64,000 nt of DNA from Microbacterium sp. A20 (lineage in GTDB: Bacteria > Actinomycetota > Actinomycetes > Actinomycetales > Microbacteriaceae), in contig NZ_SSDF01000066.1 in NCBI RefSeq assembly GCF_004794515.1, forward strand, positions 1 to 64,000, written 5' to 3'. This document shows, one piece after another, positions 1 through 9,751 of this stretch (position 1 is the first letter of the stretch; each line of letters starts with the position of its first letter). Below the pieces are notes generated by a model. It was not told the origin of the DNA. It saw only the letters and a list, made by a program, of their open reading frames with translations, and did no database searches. A program made the translations under genes and the position numbers.

Positions 1-145
1 CCACACGTCCGCGGACCCGCCTGGTGGGACCCCACCCGACAATGGCGCACACCACGACCAGCAGCGCGACGACCCACGGCGCGACGACCCACAAAACCAC
101 GACCCACAAAACCACAACCCCCGGCACCACGACCCACGGCCACAT
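1..145 (-). CDS. Partial membrane protein, cut by the left window edge
   Basis: Only the first 48 codons of a possible minus-strand gene are present. From an ATG at 145 the frame is open to the window edge and encodes a strongly hydrophobic stretch rich in Val, Trp and Leu, then a basic segment (RRVRGR), as in an N-terminal membrane anchor. A GAGGG lies about 10 nt upstream. Short direct repeats (CCACGACCCACAAAA on the plus strand, about 80-125) encode repeated VVLWV units. It would be divergent from the ROK regulator. The product is not recognised, and the call rests only on the open frame and hydrophobicity. Confidence 0.4.
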   Translation of the reverse strand, partial: MWPWVVVPGVVVLWVVVLWVVAPWVVALLVVVCAIVGWGPTRRVRGRV

Positions 146-303
146 CGGCGAGACACCCTCGACACCGATCAGAGCATGAATGGCGTCGAGCCGACTCGGC
201 GTGAAGTGTCGACCTGTGCGACTCGATGTGGCATGCTTGCGGGCACTGCGCCCGGCCCAGTGCCCGGCGCGGTACGTGAATCGAGAAGCAGACGCCGGAG
301 CAC
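146..303. promoter_or_regulatory. Intergenic region upstream of the ROK regulator
   Basis: This 158-bp non-coding stretch separates the putative leftward membrane gene from the ROK regulator. It presumably carries the regulator's promoter. The only clear signal is a GGAG Shine-Dalgarno directly before the ATG at 304; no convincing -35/-10 pair or operator palindrome was found. Confidence 0.35.
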
Positions 304-1452
304 ATGTCCAGACCACTCGCGGGACCGCAGGGCCTGCTACGCACGCTCAACGGTCGCGCAATCCTGGAGGCGCTCGCGCGCAGCGGTCCGCAGACCCGCG
401 CGGAGCTGATGTCGACGACCGGCCTGTCCCGCACGGCCGTCACCCAGGTGCTGCGGATGCTGGATGCGGCCGGAGCCGTCGCCGCCGCGGGCGTCGATCG
501 CGAGACGCGAGGGCCCGCCGCGGGCCGCGTCGCCCTGCATCCGCGGCTCGGGTTCGCCGCCGCCGTGCACATCGACCACCATGCCGCGCACGTGGTGCTC
601 GTCGACGCCCGCGGAGTCGTGCACGCCGAGGAACACGACGTGTTGCCGACCCAGGGGGATCGCGTCGAGCACATCGTCGCTCTCGTCGACCGATGCCGCC
701 TCTCGGTCAAGGCTGCGAAGGCGGCGATCCACCTCGCCGTGGTCGGCATCCCCGGGATCGTCACCGCCGACGGCGGCATCCGCGACGATCTGGGTCCGGA
801 CGGCGGCGCCTTCCGTGCCGCGCTGACTGCGGCCCTCGGCTGCCCCGTGCGCATCGAGAACGACGTCAACCTCGCCGCCCTCGCCGAGCTCACGGCAGGC
901 GTCGGCGGCGACCTCGCCAGCTTCGCTCTGCTGCTCCTCGACGACGGCCTGGGGGCCGGCATCGTGATCGACGGCGCACTGCACCGCGGATTCTCGGGTG
1001 TCGCGGGCGAGGTCATGTATCTGCCGCAGACTCCCCTTCCGATCGGGGCTCCCATCGTGAGCGACGCCGTCGTCGGAGATCTCGCGCTCGGGGTCGGGCG
1101 GGACGCCGACGCCTCATTGGAGGATCACCTCGAGGCGGCCGGCCGCGGCGACCAGGCCGCGACCCGGGTCGTCGCCGAGATCGGCAAGCGCATCGTGCTC
1201 GTCGCCGGCAGCATCGGCCTCGTGCTCGACCCGGAGGCGTTCATCCTCAGCGGCACGGCAGCCCACCCCGTGCTGGTCGAGGCCATCCAGCGCGTCGCCG
1301 ACGAGTATGCGGCCCAACTGCCGCTGCGGTTCCTCGTCTCCTCGTTCGGCCCGGAGGCCCCGCTGGTCGGCGCCGTCGACGAAGCGGCATCCGCTCTCCG
1401 GAGCATGCTGTTCACCCGCATCCTGACCCCGGCTGCGAAGACCGGTCGCTGA
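304..1452 (+). CDS. ROK-family transcriptional repressor (NagC/XylR type)
   Basis: The 382-residue protein has an N-terminal winged HTH (about 15-60, LSRTAVTQVLRMLD) followed by a ROK sugar-kinase-like domain (about 80-375) with the DDGLGAGIVIDG glycine motif. The cysteine-rich zinc motif of active ROK kinases (CxCGxxGC) is absent; the corresponding stretch reads GEVMYLPQTPLP, so a sugar-sensing repressor is more likely than a glucokinase. Start: ATG with GGAG just upstream. It lies 49 bp before a ChbG/YdjC deacetylase and a MelB-type transporter, which it probably controls in response to an amino-sugar oligosaccharide (inference). Confidence 0.85.
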   Translation: MSRPLAGPQGLLRTLNGRAILEALARSGPQTRAELMSTTGLSRTAVTQVLRMLDAAGAVAAAGVDRETRGPAAGRVALHPRLGFAAAVHIDHHAAHVVLVDARGVVHAEEHDVLPTQGDRVEHIVALVDRCRLSVKAAKAAIHLAVVGIPGIVTADGGIRDDLGPDGGAFRAALTAALGCPVRIENDVNLAALAELTAGVGGDLASFALLLLDDGLGAGIVIDGALHRGFSGVAGEVMYLPQTPLPIGAPIVSDAVVGDLALGVGRDADASLEDHLEAAGRGDQAATRVVAEIGKRIVLVAGSIGLVLDPEAFILSGTAAHPVLVEAIQRVADEYAAQLPLRFLVSSFGPEAPLVGAVDEAASALRSMLFTRILTPAAKTGR

Positions 1453-1501
1453 GCCACACCCCCCCCGATCGCCCCACCGTCCCCACCCGACAGGACACCT
1501 G

Positions 1502-2431
1502 ATGACCGCCCCCTCCGACCTCGCCGACCGCCTCGGCCTCGCACCCGGTGCGCGGGCGATCATCCTCAACGCCGACGACTTCGGCATGTGCCACGCGGCG
1601 AACACCGCGATCGTCGACCTGCTCACGACCGGGCGCATCGACTCGACCACCGTGATGGTCCCGTGTTCGTGGTCGTCGGAGGCCCTGGCCTTCGCGGCAT
1701 CCCGCACCGACCTCGACGTCGGAGTGCACCTGGTGCTCACGAGTGAATGGAGCCGCTACCGCTGGCGCCCCCTGACCGGCACCGGGACGAGCCTCGTCGA
1801 TGCCGACGGGTTCTTCCCCGTCGATGTCGCGTCCGTCGAGCGGTCCGCGACCGACGACGACGTCGCCGCCGAGCTCGCCGCCCAGCTGCACGCCGCGCTC
1901 GACGCCGGTGTCGACGTGACGCACCTCGACAACCACATGGGGTCGGTCTACGGCCTCGTCACCGGCCACGACTTCCTGCGCCCGGTGTTCGAGCTGGCCG
2001 CCCGCAACGGCCTCCCGTTCCGACTGCCGCGCACCATGGACGGGGTGGGAGAGGACGCCGCGCTGCAGGCGAAGCTCGACGACGCGGCCTCCGCTGCCGA
2101 CGCGATGGGTGTCGTGATCATCGACCGGCTGTGGTCGCATCCGTTCGAACTCCTCCGGGAGGGCGAGCCGGACGAGGAGACCTACGAGCAGGTGCGCGAC
2201 GGCTTCATCACACTGCTGCGCGCCGTTCCCGCCGGTGTCACCGAGATCTACCTGCATCCGATGATCGACGACGACGAGCTGCGCGCCGCGGTCGACTTCA
2301 GCGCGGCGAAGCGCGGATACGAGCTGCGTCTGCTCGCTGACCCCGCCGTGCTGCAGGCCATCGACGACGAGGCTCTCGTGCGCATCGGCTGGCGCGACCT
2401 GCGCGACCTGCAGCGGGCGGGCGTTCGATGA
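1502..2431 (+). CDS. ChbG/YdjC-family carbohydrate deacetylase
   Basis: The 309-residue protein matches the ChbG (YdjC) fold. An Asp-Asp pair in ADDFGM (D25-D26) and histidines H76 (GVHL), H141 and H145 (HLDNHMG) supply the metal site and catalytic residues. Characterised members remove one N-acetyl group from chitobiose or chitotriose phosphate; the substrate here is unknown. The gene lies between a ROK repressor and a GPH/MelB-type transporter whose start overlaps its stop by 4 nt, consistent with a small uptake-and-deacetylation operon. Confidence 0.82.
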   Translation: MTAPSDLADRLGLAPGARAIILNADDFGMCHAANTAIVDLLTTGRIDSTTVMVPCSWSSEALAFAASRTDLDVGVHLVLTSEWSRYRWRPLTGTGTSLVDADGFFPVDVASVERSATDDDVAAELAAQLHAALDAGVDVTHLDNHMGSVYGLVTGHDFLRPVFELAARNGLPFRLPRTMDGVGEDAALQAKLDDAASAADAMGVVIIDRLWSHPFELLREGEPDEETYEQVRDGFITLLRAVPAGVTEIYLHPMIDDDELRAAVDFSAAKRGYELRLLADPAVLQAIDDEALVRIGWRDLRDLQRAGVR

Positions 2432-3753
2432 CCGTCCTGGGCGAACGCCTGCGCGATCGACGGCTGGATGCCGCGCCGACCAGGGCGCAGACGATCGCGT
2501 TCGGAGCATCCGGGTTCCCGACCCAGCTCATGGCGCAGACCTTCTCGGCCTTCGTCGTCTACTTCTACGTCTCGCACCTCGCGGTGCCGGCCGGATGGGT
2601 GGCCGTGGCGATGATCGCCCACGGCATCCTGAACGCGGTGCTGAATCCGCTCGTCGGCACGATCTCCGACCGGATGCGCACACCCTGGGGTCGACGCATC
2701 CCGTGGATCGGGCTGGGCATCGTGCCGCTCGTTGTCGCCTTCGCGCTGGTGTGGATGCCGCCCGAGCTCCCGGCCGCGGGTCTCATCCTGTGGTTCCTCG
2801 TGGTCGTCGCCGTGTACGACATCGCGTTCGTCGTCGTGGTGCTGAACATCTCCGCGCTGTTCCCCGAGATCTTCCGCACCACAGAGGAGCGCGCCCGAGG
2901 CAACGTCCCGCGGCAGATCTTCGCGATCCTCGGCATGGTGCTGGGAACGGCCGGTGCGCCCGCCCTGTACGACTCGATCGGCTGGCCCGGCATGGCTCTC
3001 GTGCTCGGCACGGTGTGCCTGGTGCTGCTCGTGTGGTCGTTCTTCGGAGGGATGATCGAGCGCCGTGTCCCGGAAGCGGCGTCGGAGGCCATGCGGTGGG
3101 GCGACCAGCTGAAGTACACGTTCCGCAACCGTGCCTTCGTCCCGTACGTGCTCGGGTCGCTGTTCGTGCAGACCTCGATCGCCGTGATCCTCGCCGCGAT
3201 CCCCTTCTACGTGCGGTACTCGTTGGGCGCGGCTGAGGGGGAGGGCAGCCTGCTCCTCGGAGCCATCTTCGTCACCGCGATCCCCTCGATCGTGCTGTGG
3301 AGCGCGGTCGTCCGCCGCACCTCACCGCGCACGGCTGTGCTGTGGAGCGTGGCGGTGTTCGGCGTCGCCGTGCTCGGCTACCTGGCACCGTCGAACGTGC
3401 TCGGTGCGGCGCTGGTCGGCGTCGCGGTCGGTGTGGGCGTCGGCGGCCTGCTGCAGCTGCTCGAGGTCATGCTCGCGCAGATCATCGACGAGGATGCCGT
3501 GCGCACCGGGCACCGCCGCGAAGGCGCCTACTTCGGAGTCAACGGCTTCGTGGTGCGCGGCTCCGTGGTGCTGCAGGCGATCGTCGCCGCGGTGGTGCTC
3601 ACGGCCTCCGGGTTCGATGCCACCCTCGGCGACGCGCAGCCCGAGAGCGTCGACGGCGGCATCCGTCTGATGCTCGCGGTGATCCCGCTCGGGTTCACCG
3701 CCCTCGCCTGGCTCTGCTTCTGGCTCTACCCCATCCGCGCCCGCGACGTCTGA
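2428..3753 (+). CDS. GPH (MelB-type) sugar:cation symporter, MFS
   Basis: This 441-residue membrane protein has about 12 hydrophobic segments and the MelB-family loop 2-3 motif (SDRMRTPWGRR). A second conserved region (DEDAVRTGHRREGAYFG) falls in the central loop, as in glycoside-pentoside-hexuronide symporters. Start: the ATG overlaps the deacetylase stop (ATGA), so the two are translationally coupled. It presumably imports the oligosaccharide that the preceding deacetylase modifies; specificity cannot be read from sequence. Confidence 0.85.
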   Translation: MTVLGERLRDRRLDAAPTRAQTIAFGASGFPTQLMAQTFSAFVVYFYVSHLAVPAGWVAVAMIAHGILNAVLNPLVGTISDRMRTPWGRRIPWIGLGIVPLVVAFALVWMPPELPAAGLILWFLVVVAVYDIAFVVVVLNISALFPEIFRTTEERARGNVPRQIFAILGMVLGTAGAPALYDSIGWPGMALVLGTVCLVLLVWSFFGGMIERRVPEAASEAMRWGDQLKYTFRNRAFVPYVLGSLFVQTSIAVILAAIPFYVRYSLGAAEGEGSLLLGAIFVTAIPSIVLWSAVVRRTSPRTAVLWSVAVFGVAVLGYLAPSNVLGAALVGVAVGVGVGGLLQLLEVMLAQIIDEDAVRTGHRREGAYFGVNGFVVRGSVVLQAIVAAVVLTASGFDATLGDAQPESVDGGIRLMLAVIPLGFTALAWLCFWLYPIRARDV

Positions 3754-3867
3754 GTGCTTCTCCTCCTACCCAGCACGAGGAGGCGCGCCATCCACGTGCA
3801 CACCGAGTCGAGCGCGTGTGTCGAGGGCGCAGGGCCGCGCCGATGCGAGCATCGGGGAGGGGTCCCC

Positions 3868-3910
3868 GCTTGCGGGGAGGGGCGCCCCGCTCTGCGAGCA
3901 GCGGCGCGAC
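3868..3910. terminator. G/C-rich hairpins between convergent operons
   Basis: The 184-bp gap between the transporter and the end of galE holds nested inverted repeats built from GGGGAGGGG units (for example CCCCGC-TT-GCGGGG). No T-run follows, so this is only a possible bidirectional terminator for the two convergent operons. Confidence 0.4.
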
Positions 3911-3937
3911 CCGGAGCCCGCCCCCAAGAAATCCAGC

Positions 3938-4918
3938 TCAGGCCTGAGCAGCCTGCCGCGCCTCCCACCCCGTGCGCACCATCTCGTCGACCGTGTACCG
4001 CATGGTCCAGTCGAGGTCACGGGCCGCGAGCTCGCCGGTCGCCACGATGCGGTCGGGGTCTCCGGGGCGCCGGGGTCCGATCTCGGGGGTGAAGTCGATG
4101 CCGGTCACGCGCGCGACGGCATCCATGATCTGCTTCACGCTGAGTCCGTCGCCGGAGCCGAGGTTGTAGGCGGCCTCGATGGGGCGGCCGTCGGCGAGGC
4201 GCTGTGCAGCGGCGACGTGCGCGGCGGCGATGTCGCCCACGTGCACGTAGTCGCGCACGTTGGTGCCGTCGGCCGTGTCGTAGTCATCGCCGAAGATCTT
4301 CGGGGTCTTTTCCGCGAGCAGCGCCTCGAACACGATCGGGAAGAGGTTGTGCGGGCTGACGTCATAGACCGTCGGGTCGGCGGAGCCCACCACGTTGAAG
4401 TACCGCAGCGACGTGTGCCGCAGCGGACGCTCGGAGTCGGCCGTCGCGATCGCTTGGTCGCGTAGCAGCCACTCGCCGATGAGCTTCGATTCCCCGTACG
4501 GGCTGGCCGGTTTCTTGGCGGTGTCCTCGACGACGAGTGCGACGTCGGGGGTGCCGAACACGGCAGCCGACGACGAGAACACGATGTTCGAGACGTCGGC
4601 GGCCTCCATCGCCTCGAGGATGATGCGGGTGCCCTCGACGTTCTGCGCGTAGGTGTGCAGGGGGCGCTGCACCGAGACGCCGGCGTACTTGTACCCGGCG
4701 ACGTGGATGACGCCCTGGGCGTCGTGGTCGCGCAGCGTCTTCTCGACGAGCGCGCGATCGAGGATGCTGCCCTGCACGAAGGGCACACCCTCGGGCACGA
4801 ACGACGCGACGCCGCTGGAGAGGTCGTCGAGCACGACCGGCGTGAGCCCGGCTTCCGCGAGGGCACGGACGACGTGGGCTCCGATGTAGCCGGCGCCGCC
4901 GGTGACGATCCAGGACAT
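3938..4918 (-). CDS. galE: UDP-glucose 4-epimerase GalE
   Basis: The 326-residue short-chain dehydrogenase-like epimerase interconverts UDP-galactose and UDP-glucose, the last Leloir step. It has the NAD-binding GGAGYIG (7-13), the SSS catalytic-serine region near 115-117 and the Y141-xxx-K145 pair. An upstream in-frame ATG at 4963 exists, but the ATG at 4918 has a GGAGAGG Shine-Dalgarno and gives the canonical MSWIVTGGAG start. It is the third gene of the galT-galK-galE operon, 49 bp after galK. Confidence 0.95.
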   Translation of the reverse strand: MSWIVTGGAGYIGAHVVRALAEAGLTPVVLDDLSSGVASFVPEGVPFVQGSILDRALVEKTLRDHDAQGVIHVAGYKYAGVSVQRPLHTYAQNVEGTRIILEAMEAADVSNIVFSSSAAVFGTPDVALVVEDTAKKPASPYGESKLIGEWLLRDQAIATADSERPLRHTSLRYFNVVGSADPTVYDVSPHNLFPIVFEALLAEKTPKIFGDDYDTADGTNVRDYVHVGDIAAAHVAAAQRLADGRPIEAAYNLGSGDGLSVKQIMDAVARVTGIDFTPEIGPRRPGDPDRIVATGELAARDLDWTMRYTVDEMVRTGWEARQAAQA

Positions 4919-4967
4919 TGCGTTCCTCTCCTGCCGCGGCGTGGTCACGGCTCGATCGATCATTCTC

Positions 4968-6157
<1,190 letters not shown>

Positions 6158-6161
<4 letters not shown>

Positions 6162-7360
6162 TCGGATGCTCCTTCAGAGGTCTCGTCCTCGGAGACGCGC
6201 TCGATCGCGTCGCGCAGGCGTGCGGCGCCGACCTCCGGCGGAACCTCTGCGGCCCATGCCCCCATCGCGGCTTCGGAGCCGGCGAGGAACTTGAGCTTGT
6301 CGGCGGCCCGGCGCGGACTCGTCAGCTGCAGGTGCAGGCGCACGGTGTCGCGGCCGACGTGCACGGGGGCCTGGTGCCAGGCGGCGATGTACGGGGTCGG
6401 GGTCTCGTACAGGGCGTCGACGCCGCGGAGCAGCCGCAGGTAGAGAGGCGCGAGCTCGTCGCGTTCGGCCTCGGTCGTCTCGGCGAAGTCCGGCACGTGG
6501 CGGTGCGGCATCAGGTGCACCTCGAGGGGCCAGCGGGCGGCGAAGGGGACGAAGGCCGTCCAGTGCTCTCCGCGGAACACCACGCGCTCAGAGGCCTGCT
6601 CCGACTCGAGGATGTGCTGGAACAGGTCGGGCGCGGTGCGGGCGATCGATTCGAGCAACCGCGTGGTGCGCGGCGTCACGTAGGGGTAGGCGTAGATCTG
6701 GCCGTGCGGATGCGGCAGGGTCACGCCGATCGCCTCGCCGCGGTTCTCGAACGGGAAGATCTGCTGGATGCCGGGCAGCTTCGAGATCGCGGCCGTGCGG
6801 TCGGCCCAGGCCTCGATGACCGTGCGGGCGCGGGTGACGGACTGCGTGCCGAACGAGCCTTCGTGATCGGGGCTGAAGCAGACGACCTCGCAGCGGCCGA
6901 CGGAGGTGCGGGTGCGACCGATGCCCAGGGCGGCGAGGTCGTCGAATCCGCGGGGCGCATTCGATGCCTGCGGCGCGGTGCCGACGGCCTCGGCGAGGGC
7001 GGGGCCGAACGCGGGGGAGCGGTTCTCGAACACCGCGACGTCGTAGCGCGACGGCACCTCCGACGGGTTGCCGGGGGTCTGCGGTGCGAGCGGGTCGGCG
7101 TCGGCGCTGGGCATCATGACGCGGTTCTGCCGGTTCGCGGCGACCGTGATCCAGTCGCCGGTGAGCACGTCGAGGCGCATCGTCGCGGTGTCGGGGCGCG
7201 GGTCGAGCGCGCGGGCGTCGACCGCGCGCTCGGCTCCGAGCGCGGTGCCCGGATCGTCGTAGTAGATGAGGTCGCGGCCGTCGGCGAGGGTGGTGGCGCG
7301 TTTGACGACGCCGGCGCCGAGGGTCTCGGTGCGCAACTCAGGAAGATCGTGCGTGTTCAC
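6158..7360 (-). CDS. galT: Galactose-1-phosphate uridylyltransferase GalT
   Basis: The 400-residue enzyme transfers UMP between UDP-glucose and galactose-1-phosphate. The active-site HPH motif (H217-P-H219, within LPHPHGQ) is present. An in-frame ATG at 7399 and codons further upstream would add residues, but the GTG at 7360 lies exactly 6 nt after a TACCAT -10 hexamer whose -35 (TTGACG) is 18 bp further up. That predicts a leaderless mRNA starting at the GTG, and the upstream codons would then be promoter. First gene of galTKE. Confidence 0.9.
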
Positions 7361-7398
7361 GTAAACATGGTATCCATACGGCCGTGATAACGTCAACA
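7355..7398. promoter_or_regulatory. galT promoter with two LacI-type operators
   Basis: On the minus strand, TTGACG (7391-7396) and TACCAT (7367-7372) are separated by 18 bp and followed 6 nt later by the galT GTG. Two operator-like palindromes overlap it: GTTCACGTAAAC (7355-7366; GTTnACGTnAAC, at the transcription start) and TGATAACGTCAACA (7385-7398; 10 of 14 positions symmetric, over the -35). A central CpG is typical of LacI/GalR operators. The divergent LacI gene begins at 7437. Confidence 0.65.
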
Positions 7399-7436
7399 TT
7401 GCGGAGTTGTGCACGGGCGGCGAACGGAGAATGTGC

Positions 7437-8459
7437 GTGGGAGACGAACGCGACCTGGCTGGTGAACCGCGCTCTGGACGGCCTCGATCGTCCTCGGGCC
7501 GCGTGTCGATGGCCATGGTCGCCGCCCACGCCGGGGTCTCGGGTCAGACCGTGTCCCGGGTCGTCAACGGCAGTCCGCGCGTCGACCCCGGCACCCGCTC
7601 CCGTGTCGAGAGCGCGATGGCCGAACTCGGGTATCGCCCGCACCGTGCGGCTCGCGCACTGCGTACCGGTCGTTCGCAGACCATCGGCCTCGTGGTCACC
7701 ACCCTCGCCACGGTCGGCAACTCGCGGATGCTGCAGGCCACAGCCGAAGCGGCGGCGGAACGCGGATACGCGCTGACGCTCGTGACCGCGACCGACGGCG
7801 TCGCCGAGACGTTCGAGCGGCTCGCCGAGCAGGAGGTCGACGGCGCGATCGTCCTCAACGAGGCGTCGGCGCTCGTCCCTGCGGTGCGGCCCCCCGCCGG
7901 TCTGCGGCTGGTCGTCGTCGACGCCCCGACCGATGCGGGCTTCACCTCCGTGCACAGCGATCACGAAGGCGGCGCGGCCGTCGCCACGGCTCGGCTGCTC
8001 GGCCTCGGGCACGACACCGTGCACCACCTCGCCGGTCCCGCGGACTCCTTCGCAGCTGCCGAGCGCGAGCGGGGGTGGCGGGAGTCGCTCGTCGCCGCCG
8101 GCATCCGTCCGCCCGCCGTGGTCCGCGGCGACTGGAGCGCCGACTCGGGATACTCGGCCGGGCACGCGCTCGCCGAGGCCACCGCGATCTTCTGCGCCAA
8201 CGACCAGATGGCGCTCGGCGTGCTGCGCGCCCTCTCCGAATCCGGCCGGCGTGTGCCCGAAGATGTCGCGGTCATCGGCTTCGACGATGTGCCCGATGCG
8301 GCGAACTACCGCCCGCCGCTGACCACGATCCGGCAGGATTTCACCGCTCTCGCCCACCGCGCCGTGTCGGCGCTGGTGGAAGCGATCGAGGGCACCTCGC
8401 AGGACGAAGCATCTGCGGTCATCCCGACCGAGCTCGTCGAGCGCGACAGCACCGCCTGA
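7437..8459 (+). CDS. LacI-family transcriptional regulator, probable galTKE repressor
   Basis: The 340-residue regulator has an N-terminal LacI HTH (VAAHAGVSGQTVSRVVN), a hinge (YRPHRAARALRTGRS) and a periplasmic-binding-protein-like effector domain. GTG 7437 is chosen because GGAGA (7426-7430) sits 6 nt upstream; an ATG at 7431 abuts the ribosome-binding site and a TTG at 7407 has none. It is divergent from galT, and GTTnACGTnAAC-type operators lie in the shared region, so GalR-like control of galTKE is likely. It could also act on the downstream operon, whose operators (AAGCGCTT) differ. Confidence 0.85.
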   Translation: MGDERDLAGEPRSGRPRSSSGRVSMAMVAAHAGVSGQTVSRVVNGSPRVDPGTRSRVESAMAELGYRPHRAARALRTGRSQTIGLVVTTLATVGNSRMLQATAEAAAERGYALTLVTATDGVAETFERLAEQEVDGAIVLNEASALVPAVRPPAGLRLVVVDAPTDAGFTSVHSDHEGGAAVATARLLGLGHDTVHHLAGPADSFAAAERERGWRESLVAAGIRPPAVVRGDWSADSGYSAGHALAEATAIFCANDQMALGVLRALSESGRRVPEDVAVIGFDDVPDAANYRPPLTTIRQDFTALAHRAVSALVEAIEGTSQDEASAVIPTELVERDSTA

Positions 8460-8466
8460 CCTCCGG

Positions 8467-8528
8467 CCGAAAGCGCTTCGGTTGCGCTCTCCTCTCATCT
8501 CATGGCATGATCTCGGAAAGCGCTTTCC
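8467..8528 (+). promoter_or_regulatory. Promoter bracketed by two AAGCGCTT operators
   Basis: A TTGCGC -35 (8482-8487) and CATGAT -10 (8506-8511) are separated by 18 bp. Two palindromes share the core AAGCGCTT: 8471-8478 (in CCGAAAGCGCTTCGG, upstream of the -35) and 8518-8525 (in the perfect palindrome GGAAAGCGCTTTCC, over the predicted transcription start). Centres are 47 bp apart. AAnCGnTT is a classical LacI/CcpA-family half-site arrangement. The promoter drives the gene at 8581. Confidence 0.75.
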
Positions 8529-8580
8529 AGTCAGAGTCGAAGGAAGCGCGGACAGCTTCCCGCGAGAGAAACGGAACACC

Positions 8581-9744
8581 ATGACCCAGGCGAACACCCG
8601 TGAGATCGGCATCATCATGAACGGCGTCTCCGGACGCATGGGATACCGACAGCACCTGGTGCGCTCGATCCTCGCGATCCGCGAGGAGGGCGGCATCGAG
8701 CTGCCCGACGGCTCCCGCATCACGGTGAAGCCGATCCTCGTCGGTCGCAGCGAGACCAAGCTCGCCGAGCTCGCCGCGAAGCACGGCATCGAGGACTGGA
8801 CGACCGACCTCGACGCCGCCCTTGCCGACCCGCAGTGGGAGATCTACGCCGACTTCCTGGTGACCAAGGCCCGCGCCACCGCGATCCGCAAGGCCATCGC
8901 CGCGGGCAAGGCGATCTACACCGAGAAGCCCACTGCCGAATCGCTCGAGGAGGCGCTCGAACTCGCGCGCCTCGCCAAGGAGGCCGGCATCAAGACCGGC
9001 GTCGTGCACGACAAGCTCTACCTGCCCGGCCTGCAGAAGCTCAAGCGCCTGATCGACTCCGGGTTCTTCGGCCGCATCCTCTCGGTGCGCGGCGAGTTCG
9101 GCTACTGGGTGTTCGAGGGCGACTGGCAGCCCGCGCAGCGCCCGAGCTGGAACTACCGCACCGAAGACGGCGGCGGCATCATCACCGACATGTTCCCGCA
9201 CTGGAACTACGTGCTCGAGAACCTGTTCGGCGAGGTCAAGAGCGTCTACGCGCAGGCGGCCGTGCACATCGCCGACCGCTGGGACGAGAAGGGCGAGCAC
9301 TACACGGCCACGGCCGAAGACGCGGCCTACGGCATCTTCGAGATCTCCGGCGGCGTGATCGCCGAGATCAACTCATCCTGGACCGTGCGCGTGAACCGCG
9401 ACGAGCTCGTCGAGTTCCAGGTCGACGGCACGCACGGCTCGGCCGTCGTCGGGCTGTTCGGCGCGAAGATCCAGCCCCGCAACGCCACCCCGAAGCCGGT
9501 GTGGAACCCCGACCTGGAAGACACCCGCGACTACGACGCCGACTGGCAGAAGGTGCCTACCAACGACGTGTTCCTCAACGGGTTCCGTCAGCAGTGGGAG
9601 GAGTACCTGGTCTCGTACGTCGAGGGCACCGACTACCCGTTCGACCTGCTCGCCGGTGCCCGCGGTGTGCAGTTCGCCGAGGCCGGTCTGACCTCGAGCG
9701 CCGAGGGTCGCAAGATCGCCCTCGAGCCGCTGACGCTGGACTGA
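8581..9744 (+). CDS. Gfo/Idh/MocA-family NAD(P)-dependent sugar dehydrogenase
   Basis: The 387-residue protein has a Rossmann N-terminus (about 6-150) with the conserved EKP motif (YTEKPTAES) and a C-terminal Gfo/Idh/MocA domain with the catalytic-site segment DMFPHWNYVLENLFG. Such enzymes oxidise sugars, inositols or keto-glycosides. The ATG at 8581 starts at the conserved N-terminus (MTQANTREIGI); longer in-frame starts run into the operator. It is first in an operon with a DUF993 protein (7-bp gap) and a TIM-barrel isomerase. Substrate unknown. Confidence 0.85.
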   Translation: MTQANTREIGIIMNGVSGRMGYRQHLVRSILAIREEGGIELPDGSRITVKPILVGRSETKLAELAAKHGIEDWTTDLDAALADPQWEIYADFLVTKARATAIRKAIAAGKAIYTEKPTAESLEEALELARLAKEAGIKTGVVHDKLYLPGLQKLKRLIDSGFFGRILSVRGEFGYWVFEGDWQPAQRPSWNYRTEDGGGIITDMFPHWNYVLENLFGEVKSVYAQAAVHIADRWDEKGEHYTATAEDAAYGIFEISGGVIAEINSSWTVRVNRDELVEFQVDGTHGSAVVGLFGAKIQPRNATPKPVWNPDLEDTRDYDADWQKVPTNDVFLNGFRQQWEEYLVSYVEGTDYPFDLLAGARGVQFAEAGLTSSAEGRKIALEPLTLD

Positions 9745-9751
9745 GGCGCGC

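Noticed and set aside
51..140. Short tandem repeats read as a CRISPR or satellite array
   Set aside because: The approximately 15-bp units are few and imperfect, lack spacers and are explained by repeated VVLWV codons in the leftward membrane-protein frame.
304..1452. ROK protein as a glucokinase
   Set aside because: It has an N-terminal HTH and lacks the CxCGxxGC zinc motif of active ROK kinases.
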